Of a DNA stretch of 64,000 nucleotides, positions 1 to 8,597 are shown piece after piece; the stretch's first letter is position 1, and every line of letters begins with the position of its first letter. The stretch is from positions 1-64,000 of the forward strand of contig CAYRWR010000012.1 in the NCBI GenBank assembly GCA_964428015.1, in the 5' to 3' direction. This DNA comes from CAYRWR01 sp964428015 (GTDB lineage Bacteria > Spirochaetota > Brevinematia > Brevinematales > CAYRWR01). Position numbers and translations under genes: made by a program. The notes below the pieces were generated by a model, which was not told where the DNA came from, ran no database searches, and saw only the letters and a list, made by a program, of their open reading frames with translations.

Positions 1-11
1 AGGCTTTTTGC

Positions 12-40
12 TTGAATTTTGTGCCAGGAAGTGATAAATT
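12..40 (+). promoter_or_regulatory. Predicted promoter of the lipoprotein cluster
   Basis: TTGAAT at 12-17 and TAAATT at 35-40 are separated by 17 bp. It lies 40 bp before the first lipoprotein gene. The match to the housekeeping consensus is moderate. Confidence 0.45.
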
Positions 41-79
41 AATCTTGGGGAACTTAGAAAGTATTTCGGGGAGATGAAA

Positions 80-1060
80 ATGAAAAAGGGAGTGGTTTCA
101 GTATTATTGACACTTTTTATTTCTGCATGTTCCGGATATTTCAGTGAATCTGATTTTTCCGGTAATAAAAACGCACAAAATTTAGCCATCCAGGATGGAG
201 GAGGGTACGTATCCGGTCCGTCCAATGATATATCTCCTTTTATCCTCAGGGATACAAACGCTAAAAATCCGGTTATGTTTTTCTCCAGCGACAGAGATGG
301 AAGTTACGATATCTGGTTTGCCCGGATGAACCCGGATGGCAGTTTTCAGACTCCCGTAAAAATGGATATCAATCAGATTAATACCTCCGATCCGGAAATG
401 TATCCTGTACTATTTTATGGTTGGGATAGTAATTATACTACTAATTTTCTTTATATATCTTTTGTCAGAGAAATCAGTTTTACCTCCTATGTGTATACTT
501 ACCGCATAGATAATAATTTCAGCAATGCCATTTTTAACTCAAGTGTATATCACCCATATATTCTGACTTCTCTGGCTCTGTATTATCAGAACAGTTACAC
601 TTATTTGTGTATGCTGGATAGCTATGGGCCTGAAATCAGATCACATTATTATGATCCCTATGCGGGAGAGTCATGGAATTTAAGCTATACAAATGCCTTG
701 ACTTTACCTTTATCAGGCATTTACTCCATGAATATTCACCAGGAAGGGAATAATGCTTTTACCAGTAAAGTTATTTTATTTGAAGCGAGCGATGGAAATC
801 ATCACCAATTATTCCTGAATTTCGACTATCGCAGAAATTCACCTCCTGCTATCTGGACTCAGACTTATCCTGTTTTACAATATAAATCTTCTTATAACGA
901 CAGATGGCCCTATGTGGATTTCCCGGATGATGCCAAGGTATATTTTTCGTCTCAGCGAGGTGAAAACGGAGATTACGATCTTTATAGGTATAATACCATT
1001 ACTTTATCTAATATTATTCCAGTAAACCCCTATGAAACAACCAATCAGGTTCAGAGGTAA
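80..1060 (+). CDS. Lipoprotein with PD40/TolB-like propeller motifs, paralog 1
   Basis: Predicted outer-membrane or periplasmic lipoprotein; the lipobox ISAC follows a short hydrophobic segment. Two WD40-like (PD40, as in TolB) motifs are visible, one near residue 70 (FFSSDRDGSYDIW) and one near the C-terminus (VYFSSQRGENGDYDLYRY), consistent with blades at the two ends of a beta-propeller. I chose the ATG at 80 over the one at 74 because GGGGAG at 68-73 is then 6 bp away. It is the first of four tandem paralogs sharing the blocks SGPSND.I.PF near residue 50 and YNDRWP.VDF near the end. The molecular function is unknown; binding of a protein or glycan ligand is a guess. Confidence 0.8.
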   Translation: MKKGVVSVLLTLFISACSGYFSESDFSGNKNAQNLAIQDGGGYVSGPSNDISPFILRDTNAKNPVMFFSSDRDGSYDIWFARMNPDGSFQTPVKMDINQINTSDPEMYPVLFYGWDSNYTTNFLYISFVREISFTSYVYTYRIDNNFSNAIFNSSVYHPYILTSLALYYQNSYTYLCMLDSYGPEIRSHYYDPYAGESWNLSYTNALTLPLSGIYSMNIHQEGNNAFTSKVILFEASDGNHHQLFLNFDYRRNSPPAIWTQTYPVLQYKSSYNDRWPYVDFPDDAKVYFSSQRGENGDYDLYRYNTITLSNIIPVNPYETTNQVQR

Positions 1061-1063
1061 AAA

Positions 1064-2014
1064 ATGAAAAAAAACATGTGTATTTTGAGTCTGGCATTAT
1101 TAATCATGGGATGTTCCGGATATCTGGATGATCAACAGAGCAGCGGAACTTTGATGAATACTCTGGCTATAGAAAATGGAGGGGGGTATTTGTCCGGCCC
1201 ATCCAATGATATCACTCCCTTCCTGTATAGGGATACCAATGGAAATAATCCTGTCTTATTTTTTTCCAGCGACAGGGATGGAACATATGATATATACTAT
1301 GCAGTCATGAATGATAACGGTACTTTTCAGGCACCCATTAAAATGGGTTTTCCTATCAACACTGATGTCTCCAATGAGTACTCTCCTGTAGTAGGATATT
1401 GGTTCGATTCTTATGATGTTACAAATAGTTATCCTTCCACTAATCTTCGTATGTCCTATGTCAGAGATTTCGGCAGCAACCACCGGATCTATTCTTGTAA
1501 ATTGTTGAATAATTTTGTACCCTATGCTATCAGTTTTAATACCAGTACTTTTTATATTACCGCACTTTCCTTAAGAGGAGACACTATCTATAAAAAGATA
1601 TGGATTATAGGTGGTTTAAATAATACCAATGGTGGCGGCTCTTTTTCAACTGGAAACTGGTCTGCTTTTCAGTACACCAAATTTGAAATAACCGGGGTGT
1701 ATTCAGCTATTGAAAAAACCATTTCCAATGCCAACGATGTAATACAACAGAGAGTATTAGAAGTTAATGGCGGTTTGAGTCAATTAGCATATAGTGTACA
1801 CATTACAAATCTTACCACACTGGAATACGTGAATGAATTCAGATTTATTGATACATATAAATCAGGTTATAACGATCGCTGGCCTTTTGTGGATTTCGGT
1901 GGTAATGGCCAGGTCTATTTTTCCAGTGACCGGGGAGTCAATGGAGATTATGATCTCTTTCGGTATAATGATGTGGGTTTTTATCAAGTAATGCCGAAAA
2001 ACCCTTTTAATTAA
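1064..2014 (+). CDS. Lipoprotein with PD40/TolB-like propeller motifs, paralog 2
   Basis: A 316-residue lipoprotein (lipobox LIMGC) closely related to its upstream neighbour: GGGYLSGPSNDITPF and FFSSDRDGTYDIYYA near the N-terminus, and YNDRWPFVDF then VYFSSDRGVNGDYDLF near the C-terminus. The start codon lies 3 bp after the preceding stop and its AGAGG ribosome binding site overlaps the end of the upstream gene, so the two are co-transcribed. The middle of the protein diverges much more than the two ends, as expected for a propeller whose central blades evolve faster. No enzymatic motif is visible. Confidence 0.8.
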   Translation: MKKNMCILSLALLIMGCSGYLDDQQSSGTLMNTLAIENGGGYLSGPSNDITPFLYRDTNGNNPVLFFSSDRDGTYDIYYAVMNDNGTFQAPIKMGFPINTDVSNEYSPVVGYWFDSYDVTNSYPSTNLRMSYVRDFGSNHRIYSCKLLNNFVPYAISFNTSTFYITALSLRGDTIYKKIWIIGGLNNTNGGGSFSTGNWSAFQYTKFEITGVYSAIEKTISNANDVIQQRVLEVNGGLSQLAYSVHITNLTTLEYVNEFRFIDTYKSGYNDRWPFVDFGGNGQVYFSSDRGVNGDYDLFRYNDVGFYQVMPKNPFN

Positions 2015-2035
2015 ACTAACTCAAGGGGGAAGAGT

Positions 2036-3013
2036 TTGAAAAAGATTTTATTAATGTTTCTGATAATAGCTTTGAGTAATTGTTCAGGCTATATTACATT
2101 TGACAATGATACAGATGTATCCGCACAGAAACTAGCTGTAATTGAAGGCGGCACACTGTCTCTAAAAGGGTCAGACCAGATCAGTCCCTTTCTTTTTAGG
2201 GACACCAATTTCTCCAATCCTGTACTCTTTTATGCTTCGGATCAGAATGGTAACTTTGACATTTTCTATAGCTTAATGGATGAAACCACCGGTCAATTTC
2301 ATACCCCGCATCCCTTAGGAAATATAGTAAATAGTGGCGCTCAGGAAACTCACCCTTACGTTTTCTGGTATTATGATTATTTCAATTTTACCAATAAGTT
2401 ATTTATTAGTTTTATCAGAAATGATTCAACCAATAAAATTCTGATGACTGTAGCTCTGGATTCTGTGTTTTCCAACAAATTTTTACAACAAGGGATAACA
2501 AATTCCGGAATAAGCGGAATAGTGACAATTAATCAAGCAAACGGTATGGCAGGACAATTAGCTGTAAATTTTAGTAATGGATATTCAACAAATTTTCAAT
2601 TTGACCTCTATCCTCCAAGCATAGGCTGGTCATACCCAAGTGTAAAATATTTTGGATCCCAATACGTGACAGGGGGATCAGGTTTAAAACAAAGTGTAGA
2701 AGGTACTGCTGAATTTTATCTGTTGAACACAGAAATCCTAGGTAAAAATCAGTTACTATTATATGAATACCTGGATTTTTATGGTCTTTCCAGTAACTAT
2801 GTTGTTACTAATGAATTTGTACCTCCACAGTATAGCTCAATTTTTAAAGACAAGGATCCTTTTGTGGATTTTATAGATCCAAATACAAACTATACAGTCA
2901 AAGTGTATTTCAGCTCAGACAGACAGGGAGATTTTGACTTATACAGGTATAATGAGTACACATATAATGTTGTATCCGCCAGATATCCTTTATCTAAATG
3001 GGCTGAGTTTTAA
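2036..3013 (+). CDS. Lipoprotein with PD40/TolB-like propeller motifs, paralog 3
   Basis: Third tandem paralog, 325 residues, starting with TTG, preceded by AAGGGGGAAG at a good distance and followed by a lysine-rich signal peptide. The lipobox is LSNC, with Asn immediately before the Cys; this is unusual outside organisms with relaxed lipoboxes such as spirochaetes. The N-terminal motif reads LFYASDQNGNFDIFYS and the C-terminal one VYFSSDRQGDFDLYRY. The cluster-typical YNDRWP block has changed to FKDKDPFVDF, so this copy is more diverged. Function unknown. Confidence 0.78.
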   Translation: MKKILLMFLIIALSNCSGYITFDNDTDVSAQKLAVIEGGTLSLKGSDQISPFLFRDTNFSNPVLFYASDQNGNFDIFYSLMDETTGQFHTPHPLGNIVNSGAQETHPYVFWYYDYFNFTNKLFISFIRNDSTNKILMTVALDSVFSNKFLQQGITNSGISGIVTINQANGMAGQLAVNFSNGYSTNFQFDLYPPSIGWSYPSVKYFGSQYVTGGSGLKQSVEGTAEFYLLNTEILGKNQLLLYEYLDFYGLSSNYVVTNEFVPPQYSSIFKDKDPFVDFIDPNTNYTVKVYFSSDRQGDFDLYRYNEYTYNVVSARYPLSKWAEF

Positions 3014-3053
3014 ATTGTTGATAGGTTCATTTTGATGCAGAATGGAGGAAATT

Positions 3054-4061
3054 ATGAAATGGAATAATATAATAATAATGGGGTTGTTGTATATATCCTC
3101 CTGCTCAACTTATTACTCTGAAAATAGTAATTTGGATAATCAGGCCATTGTACTTGCAACGATAAGTGGTAAGTCGTTATCGCAATCTGGGTCAGATGAA
3201 ATCACACCTTATCTCTATAGGAACCAGACAAATGTAGGAAAACCGATTCTGTTTTACGCTTCAGATCAGGGGCACACGGGGAATTTTGATATTTACTATG
3301 CACGGATGGAAGCAGACGGCAGATTCAGTGATGGTATTTCACTGGACACAAATATCAATACTTCGTCTAGCGAGATTTGCCCCATTTTAATTTCGCAATA
3401 CGATGGACAGGGTACATTGTACCGTCTGTACCTCATGTTTATCCGGGAGTCTAATAATTCTACTAATCTAATTACCACCACATTAAATTCGGAAGATGAT
3501 CTCACATTTAATCTTTCCGGACCGGCTTCCAGTTTAGCTCTTCCGCAGGGAATTACCGGTATGGGTGAAAATTCAGGCCAATTAACCCTCCTGTATGGAA
3601 ACACAAATAAATTAATTTACTATTTTGACGGTTATAACAGCTGGATATTCTCTGGTACCAATTCTACTGCTACGGGTAACGATATCTATTCAGAATCAGT
3701 GTTTTATTCATCCGGAGGGACCTATCCATATGCGGCTAATATATATGTGCAGGAAATCCTCCAACAGGGAAATAAGCAATTATTTGTTGATGCCACGGCA
3801 AGTTTGAATGGACAGGCATTAATAATTTTAGATAGTATGTCAAAAGTTCCGGAAGCTTATAAATCCGGTGTCAATGATCGCTGGCCTTTCGTGGATTGGA
3901 ATGATCCGCAAGAAAAAGCAAAAGTATATTTTTCTTCAGACCGCTCGGGTGATTTTGACCTATATAGATATAATGTTGATAGCATCAGTGGTATATTAGA
4001 CTTTTACCCATTTGATGAATATTTAACTAACCATAATTTTACTAATTTTACCGGTGCATAG
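3054..4061 (+). CDS. Lipoprotein with PD40/TolB-like propeller motifs, paralog 4
   Basis: Fourth tandem paralog. An earlier in-frame ATG at 3042 overlaps the ribosome binding site GGAGG (3045-3049), so the ATG at 3054 is preferred; it gives a 335-residue protein with a short signal peptide and lipobox ISSC. It keeps the N-terminal motif FYASDQGHTGNFDIYYARM, the YNDRWPFVDW block and the C-terminal VYFSSDRSGDFDLYRY. It ends 28 bp before the next gene, so it probably shares its transcript. No catalytic motif seen. Confidence 0.78.
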   Translation: MKWNNIIIMGLLYISSCSTYYSENSNLDNQAIVLATISGKSLSQSGSDEITPYLYRNQTNVGKPILFYASDQGHTGNFDIYYARMEADGRFSDGISLDTNINTSSSEICPILISQYDGQGTLYRLYLMFIRESNNSTNLITTTLNSEDDLTFNLSGPASSLALPQGITGMGENSGQLTLLYGNTNKLIYYFDGYNSWIFSGTNSTATGNDIYSESVFYSSGGTYPYAANIYVQEILQQGNKQLFVDATASLNGQALIILDSMSKVPEAYKSGVNDRWPFVDWNDPQEKAKVYFSSDRSGDFDLYRYNVDSISGILDFYPFDEYLTNHNFTNFTGA

Positions 4062-4089
4062 TATAATAAAAATAAAAGGAGAGGAGTTT

Positions 4090-4500
4090 ATGAAAAAAAT
4101 AAGTGTCATTTTATTGATGATTATTCTTAGTGTTCCACTTTTTGCACTTTCTAATGAAGAATTACGATCTATCATGGAAAAAAAGCAGGCTTCAATAGGA
4201 GATGCAATCGCCCTGGTAAATGAAGTGAGTGAAGTAAAATTGCAGGATAATGCTGTAATTAAGAAAATGAACAGCAATAAGCAGCTCACCATTGGTGATA
4301 TGGGAAAAGTGATGATTGAAGCAGGATTAGTGAAAGGTGGTATATTATATAAAATCACACATTTTGGCAGATATGCTTCACATAGTCTTAAATATAATAA
4401 AATAGTTTTGTCGGAATATTCCTGGAACAGGAAAGTAAGCGGAGTGGAGTTGATAGAATTTTTTGCATCAACACAACCGTCAGTAGAAGTAGAGGAATAG
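4090..4500 (+). CDS. Small secreted protein of unknown function
   Basis: A 136-residue protein with a clear Sec signal peptide (MKKISVILLMIILSVPLFA). The ATG at 4090 is preceded by AAGGAGAGGAG, so it is preferred over the upstream in-frame ATG at 4054, which overlaps the previous gene. The mature part is mostly predicted alpha-helical (NEELRSIMEKKQASIGDAIALV). I do not recognise a family. It sits between the lipoprotein paralogs and a FecR-domain protein, 10 bp from the latter, suggesting one envelope-related operon. Confidence 0.7.
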   Translation: MKKISVILLMIILSVPLFALSNEELRSIMEKKQASIGDAIALVNEVSEVKLQDNAVIKKMNSNKQLTIGDMGKVMIEAGLVKGGILYKITHFGRYASHSLKYNKIVLSEYSWNRKVSGVELIEFFASTQPSVEVEE

Positions 4501-4510
4501 GAGGAATCTA

Positions 4511-5191
4511 ATGAAAAAAATATCTTTCAGTATGTTAATGGTGATTATGACAGCTCCCCTTTTTGCGGGTACTGTGATCTCAGTCTCCGGAAAAGTTGAT
4601 GTAATGTCCGGTGGGAAGTGGCAATCCGCGAAAACAGGTATGAAAATAAGTGATGGGACTAAGATTATGACCGGGGTAAAGGGCTTCATGAAAGTGGAGT
4701 CTGATCACGGTACTTTTTCTGTAAAAGAATTATCCATGGTGACCTATAACGAAAAGACCTCCGGAAAAACCGTGGATCAGAGCCTGGATATGGAGATGGG
4801 AAAAGTCCAGGTCAAGTTCAAAAAGATAAAAGGAATTGACGCCAACTTCAAAGTCAAGACTCCCAAAGGTACAGCTAGTGTGCGCGGTACAGAAAAGATT
4901 GTGACCTATTATCCTGCTTCAGGTATGGATGTGACAGTGCTGGAAGGTGTGGTGGATGTCCTCAATAACTTCGGAACTGTTGTACCGACCCGTGAAGGCC
5001 AGGGCATACAAATCACATTTGACAGTGATTTCAAAGATAAGATTGATGAAATGAGAGAAAGATTTGAGCTTAATCAGGATAACTGGTCTGAAAATGATAA
5101 GCTGCAATGGCGCATTATCAATGATATCCTAGACGATGTATTTAAATTTGATGATATTCCCGGCTTATCCAACGAACCGGAAAGACTCTAG
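4511..5191 (+). CDS. Secreted FecR-domain protein
   Basis: A 226-residue protein with a signal peptide ending around residue 19 (TAPLFA). Residues of about 20-150 resemble the FecR domain: a beta-strand pattern GTVISVSGKVDVM, SDGTKIMTGVKGFMKVE, then VKTPKGTASVRGTE and VTVLEGVVDVLN. FecR domains occur in sigma-factor signalling and, in spirochaetes and other diderms, in stand-alone periplasmic proteins whose job is not established. No transmembrane helix or sigma factor gene is nearby, so classic FecR signalling is unlikely. Twelve bp separate it from the downstream beta-barrel gene, implying co-expression. Confidence 0.75.
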   Translation: MKKISFSMLMVIMTAPLFAGTVISVSGKVDVMSGGKWQSAKTGMKISDGTKIMTGVKGFMKVESDHGTFSVKELSMVTYNEKTSGKTVDQSLDMEMGKVQVKFKKIKGIDANFKVKTPKGTASVRGTEKIVTYYPASGMDVTVLEGVVDVLNNFGTVVPTREGQGIQITFDSDFKDKIDEMRERFELNQDNWSENDKLQWRIINDILDDVFKFDDIPGLSNEPERL

Positions 5192-5202
5192 GGAGAGAAA
5201 TA

Positions 5203-6411
5203 ATGAAAAAAGTACTCATCCTCCTTATTCTGATTACAGCTGGATTTACACAATTACGTGCGGCATATTTCGACTTTGGAATATCTGATACTCCCATGCT
5301 GATTGGCGGAAGGGATAGATTGAATAATGTAACCTATTTTTTCTTCAATTATGCCCAATTCAGAGCTAGTTTGAATTTCAATGACAATTTTTCTATTCGG
5401 TTTCGTTTGACTGATACTTTTTCCATGTATACCAATAGTTATGTGTCAAATTCAACTGCTTCGGTTTTTACTAATAAAATATATGTAGACAGGCTCTTTT
5501 TAAAATTTACATCAGATAAATTTAAATTTACATTAGGAAGAGAAATATTTTCTGAAGCAGATGGAATGGTGCTGGGCAATCTGTCCGATGGTTTACAGCT
5601 TTCAGGACGTCTACTGGGACTGGAAGAAAGAGCCTATGTTATGTATTCCGGTTTGTTGCCCCAGGATGTCAACCAGTTTAATGTGACTGCCATGGATAGA
5701 ACAGAAGGCTCTAAACGGTTACAGACAGGCTTATATCTGGAAAAATACGGAATACTGGTTAGATCCATGAGTCTGGGGTATTTGTATTCAGCTGATATTA
5801 GTACCAACACTCAACTATATAGCCCCCATTTCCTGAGTCTGAATCTCAACGGGGACGCTGGAAAAATTGTGTCTTATTCCGGTAGTTTTACTTATGGTTT
5901 AGGTACTTTCGGCTCTAATGTCAATATTTCAGCTTTAGCTTTTGATGTACAGTTAAAAGTCAAATTTAATCCCATGCTATCCATGCTGGTACGCTTTGCG
6001 TATGCCAGCGGGGAGAATACCAATAGCACAACTACTAATTCCTATGAACGATATAATGCACTAGGCATCTACAATACAGGACAGATTCTTGTACCGGATT
6101 TTGCTAATCTGATCCTGACTCATCTTGCTCTTAATGCATCGCTTTTAAATGAAAAGCTGAATTTAGGACTGAATCTACTTTATCTGAACCGCCCTTCCAC
6201 CTCAGATTCTCTGAACGGTTTTTATACAGGAACAGGAAGTTACATAGGTACTGAAGTTTCACTGGGGGCAGTCTGGAGATTTGATCCTAATATCTCCCTC
6301 TTATTAAATACCGGTTATTTCTGGAGAGAAAATTCTGATGCATTTCTGGCCGGTTCAAACGACAGAAGAGATATCTATAAAATAATTGCCGGTATCCAGT
6401 TTAATTTGTAA
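5203..6411 (+). CDS. Predicted outer-membrane beta-barrel protein
   Basis: A 402-residue protein with a signal peptide (cleavage near LRAA) followed by many alternating hydrophobic/polar strands rich in aromatic residues and Asn. It ends in GIQFNL, resembling the terminal strand recognised for barrel insertion. The motif KFTLGREIFSEADGMVLGNLSDG (about residues 106-128) resembles strands of porin-like proteins. It is the last gene of the + strand envelope cluster and is followed by a bidirectional terminator. The substrate cannot be inferred. Confidence 0.65.
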   Translation: MKKVLILLILITAGFTQLRAAYFDFGISDTPMLIGGRDRLNNVTYFFFNYAQFRASLNFNDNFSIRFRLTDTFSMYTNSYVSNSTASVFTNKIYVDRLFLKFTSDKFKFTLGREIFSEADGMVLGNLSDGLQLSGRLLGLEERAYVMYSGLLPQDVNQFNVTAMDRTEGSKRLQTGLYLEKYGILVRSMSLGYLYSADISTNTQLYSPHFLSLNLNGDAGKIVSYSGSFTYGLGTFGSNVNISALAFDVQLKVKFNPMLSMLVRFAYASGENTNSTTTNSYERYNALGIYNTGQILVPDFANLILTHLALNASLLNEKLNLGLNLLYLNRPSTSDSLNGFYTGTGSYIGTEVSLGAVWRFDPNISLLLNTGYFWRENSDAFLAGSNDRRDIYKIIAGIQFNL

Positions 6412-6440
6412 AAATACTTGAATAAGATTTGTACTAAAGG

Positions 6441-6470
6441 AAAAGCCTGCTTCGCGTGAAGCAGGCTTTT
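6441..6470. terminator. Bidirectional intrinsic terminator
   Basis: A perfect 12-bp inverted repeat (AAAAGCCTGCTT and its complement) with a 6-base loop, with T runs on both strands. It lies between the convergent beta-barrel gene and htrA and can serve both. Confidence 0.9.
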
Positions 6471-6512
6471 CTGTCAGGCACTCATTCTGGATGAGTGAGG
6501 AAAGAGGCGTTG

Positions 6513-8000
6513 TTATCTTTCTACTCCTCTGTAGTACAGATAGCCTTTATAGATGATGGCTATGGTGAAAGAAGAAGTAGATTTATTAGAGTCGGCAAAC
6601 AGTTTAAGATCTGCCATGTTTTTAATCCGGGTATTATTTATACCAACTACGATTTCTCCTGGTCTCAAGCTTCCGGAAAATATACTTTTCCCGGTTATAT
6701 CCGTGACTATTACTCCATACTGAGCACCATTTTGACTCAATTCCTGACTGCTGGGTGCCCTGAAAGTGGCTCCTTTAAATTCAAAGCTGCTCTGGTCCTG
6801 GTCTGTTCCAGGATTGGCATTAGTATCATCGTTATCTGCAACTTTATCTCCTCTTTTTGCCAGGATCACTGAGACTTCTTTTCTGGTATTATTTCTCAGA
6901 TATTCAATGCTGATCTTGCTATTGGGTTCCAGACTTCCCACCATACGCTGCAGGGCTGCAGGATCATTGATTTCCTTACCATTGATCTTGGTAATAATAT
7001 CACCTTGCTGCAAACCGGCTTTCTGGGCAGGAGAATTTTCTATAACCCTGGAGATAATAATTCCCTCTTTATTAGAAAGTTTAAAATGTTTTCGGGTGGT
7101 TTCATCCAAATTGTCCGGATAAATCCCCAAAAAGCCTCGTTCCACTGTACCCTTTTCAAGTATCTGCTTGGCTACAGTGATTACAGTATTGATGGGCACT
7201 GCAAAACTGATACCTTGATATCCGCCGCTCTGAGATTGAATAGCAGTATTAATGCCTATTACCTGTCCCTGGATATTAACCAGTGGTCCTCCGGAATTAC
7301 CTGGGTTGACTGCGGTATCTGACTGGATAAAACTTTGAAAACCTGAATTCATTCCAGGTCTGCCTAAAGCTGAAACAAAACCTACCGTAAAACTACCAGC
7401 CAGTCCGAAGGGATTTCCTATAGCGATAGCCCAGTCACCGACCTGCACATCATCCGAATTTCCGATAGCTGCATAAGGCAAGTCTTTTCCATCTATCTTA
7501 AGAATGGCTACATCAGTTTCCGGATCTACTCCGACCAGTTTAGCTTTAAATTCACGATTATCAGCCAGCATGACTGTGATCTTGGTGGCATCTTTTACCA
7601 CATGATGATTAGAAAAAATATAACCATCAGGACTGATAATCACACCAGAACCCTGGGCCTGCATTTTCCTTTTCTGATCTTCTCCCATTTCCGGCATTTC
7701 AAAAAATTTACGGAAGAAGGGGTCATTAAAAAACGGGTTCTGACCATAAGGGTTTTGTACTGTGACTTCACTTTCTACATAGATATTTACCGTGGCAGGC
7801 ATCACAGTTTCAGCGATTTTACGGAATACTTTCTGCATATTTAAAACTTCCGTAAAACCTTCCACTTTTTGAACTTCTTTATTTTCAGTTTTGAAGTTCA
7901 CAGAATTAGAGTAACTCTGATTACAGGACCCGGAGATTAGTGTTGCTACCAGGGCCAAAGTGATAATTCCGAAAGACAGAAAACCTTTTCCTGTTTTCAT
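6513..8000 (-). CDS. htrA: HtrA/Deg-family serine protease, lipoprotein form
   Basis: Envelope quality-control protease and chaperone of 495 residues. A hydrophobic leader ends in SGSC (Cys26), suggesting lipid anchoring, unlike E. coli DegP. The trypsin-like domain carries the triad His133 (SNHHVV), Asp163 (DPETDVAILKI) and Ser236 (GNSGGPL). Two PDZ domains follow, about residues 285-375 (GFLGIYPDNL, SPAQKAGLQQGDIITKING) and about 410-490. The length fits the family. It is transcribed alone from its own promoter and convergent to the upstream envelope cluster. Confidence 0.95.
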   Translation of the reverse strand: MKTGKGFLSFGIITLALVATLISGSCNQSYSNSVNFKTENKEVQKVEGFTEVLNMQKVFRKIAETVMPATVNIYVESEVTVQNPYGQNPFFNDPFFRKFFEMPEMGEDQKRKMQAQGSGVIISPDGYIFSNHHVVKDATKITVMLADNREFKAKLVGVDPETDVAILKIDGKDLPYAAIGNSDDVQVGDWAIAIGNPFGLAGSFTVGFVSALGRPGMNSGFQSFIQSDTAVNPGNSGGPLVNIQGQVIGINTAIQSQSGGYQGISFAVPINTVITVAKQILEKGTVERGFLGIYPDNLDETTRKHFKLSNKEGIIISRVIENSPAQKAGLQQGDIITKINGKEINDPAALQRMVGSLEPNSKISIEYLRNNTRKEVSVILAKRGDKVADNDDTNANPGTDQDQSSFEFKGATFRAPSSQELSQNGAQYGVIVTDITGKSIFSGSLRPGEIVVGINNTRIKNMADLKLFADSNKSTSSFTIAIIYKGYLYYRGVER

Positions 8001-8030
8001 TTGGTATCCTCCATATACAGATTGATGATA

Positions 8031-8059
8031 AATTTAATAACATTATCCAGGAACATCAA
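8031..8059 (-). promoter_or_regulatory. Predicted htrA promoter
   Basis: On the minus strand TTGATG (8059-8054), 17 bp, TAAATT (8036-8031). The htrA start codon and its GGAGG site follow about 30 bp downstream. No heat-shock inverted repeat (CIRCE) is seen. Confidence 0.5.
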
Positions 8060-8117
8060 ATATTCCTGAGGATTTATATGATTAGAGTTGCTGATATTCG
8101 CTTAAGTTAGATGTGAA

Positions 8118-8597
8118 TCATATAGGATAAGTGTGGTGATAAGCTCCACATAGAGCAATGGCCAGAGCATCAGCCACATCATCAGGTTTGGGAGTTTCCT
8201 GTAGAGAAAGTATCACTCGTATAGCATTCTGCATTTGTTTTTTGTCAGCTTTGCCGTAACCAGTAAGGCGCGTTTTTACCTGAAGAGGTGTAAATTCCAG
8301 AAGTTTAAGATTGTTTTCTGCTGCAGCCAGTTGAAGGATTCCTCTGACTTCAGATATTGTGAGTGCGGTCTTGACATTTTTTGCGAAAATAAGGGATTCG
8401 ATTGCCATTATTTCAGGCTGGAATCTGGAAATAAGTGTAATAAGGTCGTGCCAGATTTGTGAAAGACGCATAGGTTTGGGAGTTTGCGCGGTTGTAGAAA
8501 TAAGACCATAAGACAGTACAGTGATATTTTGTCCTTCCAGCTGGAGTACCGCATACCCCAACCTTTCGATTCCTGGATCCAGACCCAGTACAATCAT
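8118..8597 (-). CDS. ruvC: Holliday junction resolvase RuvC
   Basis: Crossover-junction endodeoxyribonuclease that cuts Holliday junctions with RuvAB. The 159-residue length is typical. The RNase H-like acidic site is visible: Asp7 (GLDPGIERLGY), Glu67 (MAIESLIFAKN) and the C-terminal pair around Asp140 and Asp143 (KPDDVADALAIAL). Its ATG overlaps the coaBC stop by 4 bp (ATGA), so translation is probably coupled. No ruvA or ruvB lies next to it here. Confidence 0.95.
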   Translation of the reverse strand: MIVLGLDPGIERLGYAVLQLEGQNITVLSYGLISTTAQTPKPMRLSQIWHDLITLISRFQPEIMAIESLIFAKNVKTALTISEVRGILQLAAAENNLKLLEFTPLQVKTRLTGYGKADKKQMQNAIRVILSLQETPKPDDVADALAIALCGAYHHTYPI

